Origin: Ophiobolus disseminans
Lineage: Eukaryota > Ascomycota > Dothideomycetes > Pleosporales > Phaeosphaeriaceae
Reading direction: 5' to 3'
Length of the DNA stretch: 64,000 nt
Assembly: GCA_010093685.1 (NCBI GenBank)
Contig: MU006242.1
Location: forward strand, 124,001 to 188,000
The notes under the pieces are model-generated. The model was not told the DNA's origin. It searched no databases and saw nothing but the letters and a program-made list of their open reading frames with translations. A program made the position numbers and the translations under genes. Positions 1 to 11,021 of this stretch are shown piece by piece (position 1 is the stretch's first letter; each line of letters starts with the position of its first letter).

Positions 1-3000
1 GACACTTGTTGCAGCAGGTTCCGAACTTCGTCTCTTGACATTTGAAGTACTTGTCCACCTTGTCGGTGGCCATGAAGTTGTTGATCTGCTCAGGGATTTG
101 AGCTCGCACAAACTTCTCGTAGATTTCGAACTTTTTGTCGTAACCGTTGTCGACGAGAGTCTTGTACTTTTCAAGAGCGCCATCATGGACGGCGACTTCA
201 ACATCGGCGATATACTGGTCGACGCAATGGGAAGGCAGGGCATCTTTAGCGTCCTCTAGCTGCTTGAGTGTGCTGTACTTGCCGGTACAGTCAGACCAGT
301 AGTTCGGGTCCTCGTAGCCTTCGTAGTCGTCGTCTTCATTTCCTCCGCTTCCGCTGCAAATGATTAGCACGTTCGTCTCAGCCTTTCGATGCGAAAATGA
401 CTCACTCTGTGAACTTTTGAAGATCAACCGCCCAGTCGGTGGTGCCTGCAAAGTTGTAAGTGTCGTAAAATCTGGATCGAGATTTCTTCATCTCGTCGTC
501 CATCCATGCCACCCACTCGGTATCGTTGTAAACCATCATGTTGGAGCCTTCTTTGGTCCACTTCTTGTTGACTTTCCCCGACAGGATGATCTCGTTGATC
601 TCTGCATTAGAGATATAGCCTGCGGTATCCGTGCAGCGTCCTTTAGCAGCGTTCGACTGTCCAGACGAGCCCGTAAACTTGCAATCTTCAGAATCGCAAC
701 CAGATTGAGCCATTTTGAACGAACGACCGTAGCTGGAAACACCAACAACTACTTTGTTCGATGCAGCACCAGCCTTGGTGATCATGGAGAGCGCGTCCTT
801 CGTTTCGGTCTCATTTACGTGAGATCTTAGACAGTCACCGTTAGGGCAGCCGGGTGAGGTCCACTTGTTACCATAGTCCCACTGGCCGTGTAAGTCGTAC
901 GTCATGTAGATGATGTAATCCAGAGCTTCGGCCATGTTCTTGATGGGGAACGACTTGAGATACCAGTATGACGCAGGCGCTGCAAAAGACACTGTCTTGG
1001 AAGATCCAACCGTGGATTTGAGACTCGAGAGAAGCCTATAGTAGTTCACGCCGTTTACCGGATCGTCTTTCGGGATGCCTGGAATGTCGGGAGCCTGCGG
1101 CAAAAGTCAGCAAATCGCATGTAAGAAATGAACTTGGCTGTACTCACTCCCGGGTATTCCCAATCTAAGTCAATTCCGTCGAGATTGTGCTCGTTCATAA
1201 AGGCAATGAGATTGGTCTTAAACTTCTCGCGATTCGCGGGCTGCGCAGCCTCGCGAAGGATAGAAAACGTTCCTGGCTCAGTGCTGAAGGCCCAACCACC
1301 AAGAGAAACAATCTTTTTGACACCCGACATGGCCTTGAAAAGCTCGAATTGCTTCTTCACGCCTGGATCCGTAATCTCAACCTTGTAGTCTCCTCTTGTG
1401 ACGTTCGGAAAAGCGAAGTGGATATGTGTGTACTGAGTTGTATCAATCTCATTGACGTTCATAGTCAGGCACTTGCGATTAAAGTTCCATGACTCAAAGT
1501 ACGCAACCTTGATCTTGCTTGCTGGCGCAGAACCTTTGATGATGTCCCTGCCACAATTGCTGATACCTGGAAAACAGTTAGTGTTGCTGGCTACTGGCTA
1601 CTCTCAGGACCTTGACTCGGATATCTTACATCCATTCTTGCCAGGAGCAGAAGTTCCAGGCGCTCCGGATTCGGATTTGGAAATAACACAGAAGTCGTCC
1701 GTCATACCGCATTGGCCCCAGATGTTGCAGCAAACGTTCAGTGGACAAGGGTTGAGCTTCGCTAGGTCAGTTCCAGCGGGAGGCTGCGTTGTGCCATTCA
1801 TCTAGATGTCCTTGCGTTAGTTTAAGTGAGGTACTGTACAGGGAAAGAATTCTTACAGTTGGACCGCACACAGCGTTCTACAAAGATACATCTGTTAGTA
1901 ACAATAACCTAACGCAGGCCTCATGGAAAGAGCAAGGCTGAGACGTACCGGAACATTAGCCGGCATTGGTGGGCTTCCACTGCTGACGCACATCTTGTAG
2001 TCAGGCCAGAGGAGCTGGCAGCCGTTCCATCCCCAAGTCTTCTTGTTGAAATCCTCAAGGTCTTTGGTACTGAGATCCCGGGAAGCTGCAATCTTGGCAC
2101 AGTTATCGTCCTTCTTCGTTGTGTAAACCGCGCAGTTACCATTCGAGTCTGGCTTTGGCTTCAGGTCTGGCAACTTGCCGTTCGAACAACAGACCTGTTG
2201 GCCCTCAGCAAGCGAGGAGCAAAGATTGTTCTTCGTGTTGGCCTTCATGAAGTCATCTGCGCTGATTCCGCACTTGGAAGCAAGGGTGCCGCAGCTATCT
2301 CCGCTCACTACTTCCCTTGTCTTACATGTGCCGTCGGAGTTACCACCGGGCAACGTGTTGGGCAGGGTGCCGCTGCCACAACAAACCTTTTCGTCCTTGA
2401 CCAAAGTGTTGCAAAGATTTGCGCGATTGTACTTCTCAAGATCGGATTGACTGATGCCACATCGGTCAGCTACCGCCCAGCAGCCATCGCCAGACTGAAC
2501 GGAGGTTGTTCGGCAATCGGCCCTGATGGTAAGGCGTGACCTTGCACCAAATCGGGCAGGAGTTCTGGAGTTCAATGTCACTGTGCTGTTTGTGCCGTTG
2601 AATGCCGTGCCATTGGTAGGGGTTGGGACTCGGAGATTGACCTCCATCCATTGCTCCCCCGTGGTGACTTGAGACACGCATGATCCGCTAGCCCAAGTCT
2701 TGACCACTTCCTGAACAAAGGCAAGATTCTTTGCACTCGTGGCAACGATTCCGAAGCTGTAATCTGCGCCGCGCTTGTCGGTAGGGCATAACTACGATGC
2801 CGCAATATCAGCAAGCCGACCACAACTGTTTTGGACATCACCACATACCTGCACAATAGTGGTCTTGGTCAGAGCCTTCTCTCGAGCATAGACCATGAAC
2901 TTTTCGAGAATGTCCATAGTCATTCCGTGTTGGTGAATCTCAGCCCCAGCAAAGAGGCCAACAGTCGATGATTGCGAGTAGGCAAACTCCATTGCATTGT

Positions 3001-3593
3001 TCGTGCAGGAAGGCTGTTGCAGTGCGAGGTGGTTTTTCATTTGCTGTGAGGCTGAAATGAGGTGATTAACGGAAAAGTCATTTGCGACCTGAGGTTGGTG
3101 CACATAAACGGAAGTCCGCTCTAGGACGCGATTCGCCGTGGTGCAAAGTGAGGCCTTCTCATCGTCGGCTTCAAATAGACGGCTTCCATCGGAATCAAAG
3201 CCGGCTGAACAAGCCCTTACGATTGGCTGTGTACTTTCCTCGGTGGAGGCGCTTTTGACAACCATGTCCAGCAGCATAGTCTCGTTACACAATGCCAGCT
3301 TCGTAGGATCAGGAAACAAAAACCATCCTGCTCTTGAAGTGACTGTCTGTCTGTCAGCGGCTAGCTTAGTATCGAGTCCACCAAAAGGACTTACTGTTAT
3401 TTGCTGCACTGCAAGATGAGGGGCAAGCCTTCAGTGCCTCTGGAGACACACGTTTTGCAGTTGCAAGCCATTCGTCGAGATCGTCTGTGGTGTCTTCGGC
3501 TCGGCTTCTAAGGTCGGCATTGGCAGAAGCCAAGCTGCAATCGCCCAGCTTGAAAATAAGAAATATAGTTAAAGAAGAGAGAGTGATCCTCAT
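1..3593 (-). CDS. Killer-toxin-like class V chitinase (LysM-CBM18-GH18), 3' end outside window
   Basis: This is a secreted GH18 chitinase of the group resembling the zymocin alpha/beta subunit; it would hydrolyse chitin in the wall or medium. Exons I infer: 3593-3395, 3342-2849, 2791-1949, 1877-1857 (21 nt), 1801-1630, 1566-1148, 1094-406 and 353 to beyond base 1, giving about 1063 residues in the window with the frame kept throughout. The N-terminus is a signal peptide (MRITLSSLTIFLIF). The third exon carries three Cys-rich LysM-like units. Exon five holds a CBM18 (CPLNVCCNIWGQCG), and exon six ends in the catalytic motif DGIDLDWEYPG, so the key Asp and Glu are intact near residues 706-713. 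The stop is not in the window. It is divergent from the next gene across 845 bp. Family assignment is firm; a role in antagonism or autolysis is inference. Confidence 0.93.
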
Positions 3594-4438
3594 ATTGGAC
3601 TCGAAAGAGTGACAAAGATGATTTGAAGGAATGTGGCAGTCTCCTGCATGAAAGAATCAGCCCTGAAGAGGTACAAAAGTTTGAAAGAAGTGACTGAAGC
3701 ACAGCGAGTCCAATGCTGAAATATGGATCATGCTCTGCAACTCGCACATTTGCTCCTTCTAGCGCTACAGTGACTACCTAGGTATCAGAGAGGCACGGCT
3801 CGGCGAAGGAAGGAGCTGCTTCCAGACCACCTGCAGGTACTGGCGCAACTTCCGGAGCCTCCTGATCCAACCCATGTTGTGCGCACTATATCCTGGTGAG
3901 AAGACATGGGTAGAATATTTTCCAACGATTGCGCTAAAGTTGTGTTTCCTATACGGGCAGATGCCCCGCTGCCAAGGCCCCAAGGCCGAGTGCAGGGATG
4001 GACAGACCTTGCAGCAGCATGCCCGCATGCGGCGTGGCTAGTGTGGAAATTGGCCAGACTGACACAATAGGATCCCGAAATACCGATCCCGACTCCAAAT
4101 AAAACATGCAGACAGCTTTCCGGCTTGCATGTGAGCTAATCAGACGGACGAGACTACTCCAGGGCTCGCAAGATCAATGCGCAATGCAGGGGCGAAGTCT
4201 GATCATTGACGGCTGATTCTCGAGGCCTGTGTGCTAGGATTAGCCCTGAGGCGCTGATTTACAACAGAAGCGGCAACAAATTTAACAACACTAAATTTGC
4301 AAGTCTTTTTAGAGAGCGTGATGGTCCTTTTGTGCAGCTGCCATTCGCAGACGCTCCAAGGTTTCATCGTGTCTTCCCTCACTCTGTTTTATTTCAGAAA
4401 CCTCTAGCTCATGCCTAGGTGTTTACTACTTAGGTACA
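3594..4438. promoter_or_regulatory. Shared divergent promoter region
   Basis: This 845 bp lies between the chitinase start and the start of the secreted partner gene, so both promoters must be here. An inverted repeat with 7-base AT-rich arms and a 7-base loop lies at 4278-4298, about 140 bp before the right-hand gene. No credible coding ORF is present. Co-regulation is inferred from the layout only. Confidence 0.5.
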
Positions 4439-5653
4439 ATGAGGGTTCAGATACTATCAGCTCTTTTGTGTTTCTTTACTATCGTTTGGGCTGGCGGGTA
4501 TCAAGGATGTCTTGAACGTGTTCTGATGTATCAGGCATACTTGATCGACGAGATAAATCCTCCAAACGAGCGGATTATGGGCTTCCAATGCAAAGGGAGT
4601 GATTGGGATCAGAAGAACAAGAGATGCACTCGAACGGGTGGTTTCACTGAGGTGGTACGCATTGACACTCCATCAAGTGTTTTAAGAACAGACTAAACTG
4701 ATTGATTGCTCCGCAGACGACTGGAACCGGACCTAGAGGACGAATGACCTACGACGAATTTCTAAAAAGCTTGGGGAAGGTCAAGCGAGGACAAACCTAC
4801 GGAGTTTTCACATCGGATGGCTCCCTGGACATCAAAGCCACTGCACTCTCAACGTATAACGCGTATACTTCGGTACAACCTGGTCAAGATCCGAACAGTG
4901 CGACAGTGAAAAACTTCGGTGCCAACACGATCATGAAAGACACGGGTGAATGGAATGATGCCATTAAGAAGTCTAGTCAGGTGTGAGTTAATCCCACTGG
5001 TCTCGTCCCAAAATGCATTTAACTGATGGCGACGAGTCTTAAAGGGTTGAACGGGCGTACAGAAACAAGGGCCTTTTGACAGATGACCAGAAGAAACTCT
5101 TTCCAGATAAATTGTTCACAGCTTTCGGTGCGTCATCTTCAAGACATCTACACCCCAATAGAATGCTAAATTATACTCGACACTTAGACGAAACATCAAA
5201 GCTGACTCTGGAGGCACGTATCGGCGATCATGGCGAGCATTTGATTCAAGAGGCGAGGAACAGTCTCAATCCTCAAGGCATAACTGTGGAAACGAAGAGA
5301 ATCGGTAAGAATTCAGGCTATCCAAACTTCCATTGCGGACAAAACGCTGACGTTGATACCACTCTTTAGACGGTAATCCTGTAAGTGATATCCGACGCTA
5401 TGTTTGGCGGCTAATGCTGACAGTAATCTAGGGCGCCGGTGGTGGCGCTACTTGGGACACAGTAGACTGGACAAAGACTATCACAGCTGCAGAAGCTTCG
5501 GGCATGGCAGATGCAAGGACTAAAGTCCAGACCGCAGCGAAAGGTATCTATGCAAATCATGCAGATGGCACTAGAAACGTCGCCCGAGAGCATCTGAACG
5601 TCATAAAATCCTTCCAGCGGGCGCAAGATTCAAGGGTTGCCTGTCGGCCCTAG
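4439..5653 (+). CDS. Secreted protein of unknown function, divergent partner of the chitinase
   Basis: I do not recognise a named domain. The model has six exons: 4439-4654, 4717-4982, 5045-5127, 5188-5304, 5370-5380 (11 nt) and 5432-5653, giving 304 residues. Residues 1-18 are a clear signal peptide (MRVQILSALLCFFTIVWA). Three Cys follow in the first exon, and the rest is hydrophilic and mixed alpha/beta in appearance, with no membrane span or GPI-type tail. The start is the first ATG, directly before the hydrophobic stretch. Its divergent pairing with a killer-toxin-like chitinase suggests a shared job, but whether it is an effector, an inhibitor or a wall protein cannot be read from the sequence. 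The tiny fifth exon is needed to keep the frame and is the least certain part. Confidence 0.72.
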
Positions 5654-5988
5654 CCTTGAGGAAAGGAGGCAGAGTGTCCGTTTTCCTTTCAAGTGTGCAA
5701 GCTTATTCTGCAGCTAAGTAAATAGTCCTAGCAATTCTATAATGTTTTCGAATTTTGGCCGAATGAATAAGAACGCACAAGTGTCAAGATTTAGCTTGAA
5801 CCAGGACATATGTTGAGGAAATACCAGCCTCCTATCTCCGGCACAGGCTCGAAGTTCGTAGCTTAGAGCGCATCAGGAATGATCTCGCAACATTTCGTGT
5901 TGAAAGCTGGAGGTACGCGACATAGAGCTGAACATACTTGTATTATTCTAGTGTACAAATTGGTCTAAATGAATACCTCGAGCCTAGG
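5654..5988. other. Convergent intergenic stretch
   Basis: The 3' flanks of two convergent genes meet here. AT-rich tracts fit 3' UTRs; I see no gene. Confidence 0.4.
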
Positions 5989-6753
5989 CTAGAAATCTTT
6001 GTCGTGAGCGAAAGGCTCCCCATCGGCGATTTTCTGACAAATTCGATCTACGTCGAGATGTCCCACTTCGAGATAGCCCATGGGTGAATGCTCATCGATG
6101 AAGACCAGATTTTCGTAGGGGCAAGGCCACTCGTAATTGAACACGTCATCATCTCCCCAACCCCAGAAACCGTCAACGCAGACTACATAAATATTTTCGA
6201 CATTTTTGAAGCTTGGAAGAAGATCTTTCTCGTACTCAGACCACCATTCATCTGTATTCGCACGCCTGAGCTTCAACCGTTTGAGAAAAGATGCAATCGG
6301 TATGAAGTAATTTAGAAACGACGTTCCTATGTTTATCAAGTCGATTTCCAGGTTCAACCACACATATCGGTGATCTTCGTGCTTCTTGTCCACGTCCAAG
6401 GAGATTTGCTGATACAGTCCGTGGTTTCGAGCTTCCCTGCAACTATGCAGTACCCCAGGAATTGTTGACGAAACCATGTGAACGTACGGTCGGTAACGCG
6501 GCCAGTCTTGTTCAGCTTTTCTCCTCGCCTTACGTTCTGCACGTGTCGAGGTGGGTACATCGCTCATCGCTTCGTTGCATCTCCTGGAATCGATGTAGTG
6601 CCATTGGCTTGGGTGCGACCACTGAACTTCGAGTGGGTCTTCGGGCGTCGGCTTCACAATGCGGACCTCGACCTCGCGAGGTTCGACAGTCATTTCCCAT
6701 ATCGCTAAGCGAAGCTCCAGCGGCAGCTTGGGAAATGGATGGAACGAGGGCAT
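5989..6753 (-). CDS. 2EXR-domain protein (hypothetical)
   Basis: This is an intronless 254-residue protein. The N-terminus FPKLPLELRLAIWEM is the hallmark of the fungal 2EXR family, F-box-like proteins that are greatly expanded in Pezizomycotina and have no agreed biochemical role. A later CREAR motif (SCREARNHG) is also typical. No signal peptide or membrane segment is visible. It interrupts an otherwise secreted, chitin-related gene run and is probably unrelated to it. The start is the first ATG, four residues before the conserved motif. Confidence 0.82.
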   Translation of the reverse strand: MPSFHPFPKLPLELRLAIWEMTVEPREVEVRIVKPTPEDPLEVQWSHPSQWHYIDSRRCNEAMSDVPTSTRAERKARRKAEQDWPRYRPYVHMVSSTIPGVLHSCREARNHGLYQQISLDVDKKHEDHRYVWLNLEIDLINIGTSFLNYFIPIASFLKRLKLRRANTDEWWSEYEKDLLPSFKNVENIYVVCVDGFWGWGDDDVFNYEWPCPYENLVFIDEHSPMGYLEVGHLDVDRICQKIADGEPFAHDKDF

Positions 6754-7713
6754 CGTGTTAGGACCGAGTGACTGGGTCGATATGGTCAGCGCCGGCTTTT
6801 TTTTTTGCTGTAAAAAGAAGGTGAGAGGAAACCGCTCACCAAATTACCGAACAATGTCTGTCGAGGCAATTGCCAAGTCTTCTGCAGCACGCCTGACTTA
6901 ATGGCGCGGAGCGGCTTGAAAACGAATCGGCAAAGTTGGGTGAGAGAAAAGCGGTACTACCTAGGCACGCAAAATGATATAGGCATGGGTGAGGCGAGGC
7001 ACCTTAAAAAGCAGGGGCTAGGTGACATGCTAGGCTAAAGATGTGGGTCCAGCGGACTACCGGTAGCGGCCGAACTACCTTTGCGCACCGAGGTAGTTAC
7101 CAACTTGGCTACACTTTGTCAGCCTGGCAGCACAGCTTCAAATTTACCGAACACCTGGACGTTGCGAAATGTCACTGATCTGGCATAGTATGGGCCGGCA
7201 TGATGAACAGGGAGTGGTCACTCCCGAGGCAGGTACAGCGGGATACCGTTGGCCGAGCCGCCAATCTCACCATGGCACCTGTTCTGGACCATGGACCATC
7301 CCGAGATTGTAGCTTGACGGCCGGCTGTGGTTGAGTAGACGATGCAAAACACCAACCGCATATTTCCTCATGCAGAACCCTCCGAGACAACGTTGGAAGA
7401 TTTCGCTACCTTGCGTCGACCTATTTGGCTCCGGAGTGTGCGCCGCTCCCCTGCAGGAAGAGCCCTGTACCCGGTACACTGTCTAGCACGCGAGCGACAT
7501 CTGAAGTCTCACCCTTGTCATCTCATTGTGTTCCGGTATAGCTCGTGCCCAGATAGTTTGGAAATGAGTCAAGCAAAAAGCATGGAGTTTTGATACTCCG
7601 TGGATGGTAGTACATTTTCCTTCGTTCGTACTTATCCAAATCCCTCGAAAGCAAACCTTCCAACGTTGCATTCTTGCCCCTTGCACGCCTGGTTTCTGCG
7701 TAAAGTCTGCGAC
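6754..7713. other. Intergenic region, promoters of divergent genes
   Basis: About 960 bp without a supported gene. It contains a poly-T tract near 6796 and several CTAGG-type repeats. The short ORFs here lack a signal peptide, domain or splice support. Confidence 0.4.
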
Positions 7714-8509
7714 ATGAAGTTCTCTCTTGTCTTCTCGTCTACGGCGCTCCTCCAGCTGGTGGCATCCACCGGAACACCTCTCCTTCAATTTGACCCTAAT
7801 ACAGCCAAAGATTGCGTCGGGTGGCATAACTATGCCGATGGAGGGGAGACTTGCGACTATGTACGCAAGTATTACGGCAGTAAGCACTCCTCAATTCTCA
7901 ACCTACGGTACTTGTACAATAATTTCTGAATCCTAATCCTATCTCATAGTCACACCAGCGGAATTTCACGAATGGAATCCTTCGGTTGCCCTCGATTGTA
8001 CGCCGTGGTACGATTGGCAGTCATACTGTATTATCACGCAAAAGAAACTGGACAGCATGAAAACCACAACCTCATCCACTGTAACCGTTTCCACTACGAC
8101 CACAGCACCAACTCTCGCTCCTTCTCCAACAGCTTGGAACTCGTTGGGATGTTATGCCCAGAACCCCACCCGCCCAATCCTTGAGCAGAACATGAATCCC
8201 GCTGGAGATGGCTCTCTGACTATTCCAAAGTGCAAGAATACCTGCTATCGCAGGGCATACGCCTTTGCGGGTGTTCAACAGGGCAATCAGTGTTGGTGCA
8301 GCAGTTTTGTGGCTGGCGAGTGGGCGAAGAACCAAACCGATTGCAACGCGCCCTGTACTGGAGACAAGAACTCAGTCTGCGGCGGAAACGGAGTTCTGAA
8401 TGTATTCGAGGCACTGAAGAACAGCGGTCCTGCTGTTACTAGCTCTGTGAGTACTTCCAGAGCTCCTGTTGTCAGCAATGGCGCTACGCCGAACAAAGGA
8501 CTGTTTTGA
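7714..8509 (+). CDS. Secreted LysM-WSC domain protein
   Basis: A two-exon gene (7714-7879, 7950-8509) encoding 241 residues. Residues 1-19 form a signal peptide (MKFSLVFSSTALLQLVAS). One LysM-like unit follows, with CDYVRKYYGITPAEFHEWNPSV and paired Cys, then a Thr/Ser/Pro linker. A WSC domain then runs from about SLGCYAQNP through CNTCYRR-like and CWCSS motifs to the NVFEA end motif. LysM binds chitin or peptidoglycan sugars; WSC is a glucan-binding or wall-sensor module. No membrane anchor follows the WSC, so it is probably free or wall-bound. An upstream in-frame ATG at 7600 exists, but 7714 sits directly before the hydrophobic segment. The neighbouring chitinase and LysM genes suggest a shared wall function. 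Confidence 0.87.
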
Positions 8510-9609
8510 ACAGACTTTCGAAGTGCCAATTCGCAGCATTTGAGCAGCTCCCCATACATGTATATTAAATTCTATTCAATCAAATTTTTTTTTTTCGTAA
8601 ATGCTGCAAATATCGTCCGGCGCCCATCTTAACATTTTAGCTTGCCGGCCAAACAAACATTGAGCAACAATCAATTACAGATCATCACGATTCTGATAAG
8701 TCAGCTACAAACACATGCAAACTCAAAATTCTCCCCAGTTGCCATCACGCTTACGACCGTTTGATAAAATGCAAACGCCTGCGTTCCGCTTTCGGCAGGA
8801 AGATCGTGTTCGCGACCCATCTTCGTAATTAGCCTCATCAGATTTTGCCGGCACGTGGATGATCTGGGGACCGAAGCCGTTCCAGGGTACCTGGACACTT
8901 ACGATTCAGCCTTGCTGTGCCACGAGACTGCAGCGCCGAGGCCTCTATCTCTACGACCTCGGGACGTCGAGATGCAACCCGCCGCAACCCAATCTCGTTT
9001 ACCAGCCTTGGGCCACCCCGACATACTAGCAAGCTACCTTTATTCCCAGTCGGATCCGATTCCACCATGCTGGATCTGGCTTCCAGAGCCGCTCCGAGTG
9101 ACATTTCGAGACTAGGGGCATATGCCTTCTACGTCTGGAACTTCGTGGAGTGTGCATCGGACTCATTTTCTCCGTATGTCTATTAGAATTGCTTGTCTCT
9201 TGAAAGTCATCTGGCCGTTCCTCACGAGATCAGATCAGGCCATAAAGGGCCCAGCAGGAGCATTACGACCGTGCCCGAGGCCACCCATCAGGACTCGGGA
9301 GTACATAGGTACTAGGCCTAAAAGACGCCGAATACTCTTCTACCTGTCAGAACTACTGCGTACTCGGATAGCTCAAGTCTTCGCTTCAATTTGGTAAATT
9401 GTGTGGCGTGATTGATTGTATAGCTTTTGGTGTCTACTGAATCATTGATATACATCTAATCTTGTTAATGCAGGGGTCATATTACAGAAATCTTAGAAGT
9501 TACTGCACCAATTCTTCACTTAAATATCAAGACAGTGCTTGTCTCTTCAATCACTACGACACTGATCACTCTTTCACTCAGTCATTCATTCCAGGGTTCA
9601 TTAACAGTC
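8510..9609. other. Intergenic region between two LysM genes
   Basis: About 1.1 kb between two tandem LysM genes. It holds the 3' flank of the first, a short poly-T run near 8585, and the promoter of the second. I see no supported gene. Confidence 0.4.
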
Positions 9610-10810
9610 ATGTTTTCATCATCCTCCAGCCTTCTATTACTCACTAGCTTCTTCCAGGCTGTCGCTTGTGGAACAACTCGTTTCGTTCCTCGCGATGGAT
9701 CATCACCGTCACTACCCTACAATGACAACACCTCCAAGTACTGCTCCTGGTGGATTGACTACAACTCCGTCACGACATGCTCCGCCCTCGTCAGTGACAA
9801 CTTCATCAGCTTGGAAGATTTCCGTCGTTGGGTATGTATTCGCAATACTCCGGATGAGATTGCCGGTGCTGACTTTTGAACAGAACCCTTCAATCACAGC
9901 TGACTGTGGGAACTTGGTTGTCGGAAAGTCTTACTGCGTGGAGGCTGTAGGCGAGCCAGCTCCAGGCCCAGCACCGAGTTCAAGTCCGATTTCTTCCGCA
10001 CGACCGTCGTCGTCGGCTGCAGCTTCTTCGACACTTCTCACCTCTGCAACACCTTCTCGCACCTTGCCTCCAACCGTCACTTCGACCAGCGTAGGAAACG
10101 GCGTCGCCACCCCTCAGCCAACCCAGCCCGGCATGGTGGGCAACTGCGCCAAATTTCACTGGATCGCCAAAGGCGTAAACTGTGACCAAGTTACTAGCTA
10201 TCAAAAAATCACCCGCGAAGACTTTGTCAAGTGGAATCCCACCGTCAATGCCGATTGCTCAGGCATGTGGGCCGAAGTAAATGTATGCGTTGGTGTCATC
10301 GGCGGCTCTACACCCACACCTCCCAAGCCAAGCAGCACCACTCCCGGAAACGGTGTTCAAACACCTCAGCCAACCCAGCCAGGCATGGTAGGAAACTGCG
10401 CCAAGTTCCACTGGATAGCTAAAGGCGTATCTTGCGGCCAGGTCATCAGCTACCAAAAGATCACACTCCCCGACTTCGTCAAATGGAACCCCACCGTCAA
10501 AGACGACTGCTCAGGCATGTGGGCCGAAGTCAACGTCTGCGTCGGTGTAATCGGAGGATCCACTCCTGCGCCAGTACCAGCACCAACCCCAACAAAGAGC
10601 GCAGGCAATGGGATCCAGACGCCTCAGCCGACTCAGCCGGGCATGGTCACGAACTGCAAGAAGTTTCATTTCGTAGCAAAGAACGTCGTCTGCAGCCAGA
10701 TTATCAGCTACCAGAAGATCACGCTTGCGGACTTCATCAAATGGAACACGGGTATCAAGTCGGATTGCAGCAATATGTGGAGCGATGCGCATGTTTGTGT
10801 CGGTGTTTGA
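9610..10810 (+). CDS. Secreted four-LysM protein (LysM effector type)
   Basis: Two exons (9610-9831, 9884-10810) encode 382 residues. A Ser/Leu-rich signal peptide (MFSSSSSLLLLTSFFQAVAC) starts at the ATG. A first LysM spans the intron and is followed by a long Ser/Thr/Pro linker. Three more LysM units follow, each introduced by a TPQPTQPGMV linker and ending in a VCVGV motif. There is no catalytic domain, membrane span or GPI signal. Secreted multi-LysM proteins of fungi bind chitin oligomers and can mask hyphal chitin or hide it from plant receptors; in some species they modulate chitinase activity. Its position close to a LysM-chitinase gene is typical of such pairs. Units two and three are almost identical, which implies recent duplication. 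Confidence 0.92.
10093..10810 (+). repeat. Three in-gene LysM-plus-linker repeats
   Basis: Units begin near 10093, 10346 and 10603. The first two are nearly identical in protein, differing at about eight of roughly seventy residues; the third is more diverged. All three keep the Cys pattern and the linker. Confidence 0.85.
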
Positions 10811-11021
10811 GAGACGGCGAAAAGATAGTGTAATTTCTAATGTATAAAGTTTATTAGCATGATTTAATGTGTCTGAAGTAATTGCGTATGCTAGAAATTG
10901 AATCCAACTCTTCAAAGAGAAACTATAGACATCTAGTAATACAAAGTGTCCAACAAATCTGCCGCCCTGCTATGTACTATGTTCAACGCCTTCCACCAAA
11001 ACCCCCATCACCTGATACTCG

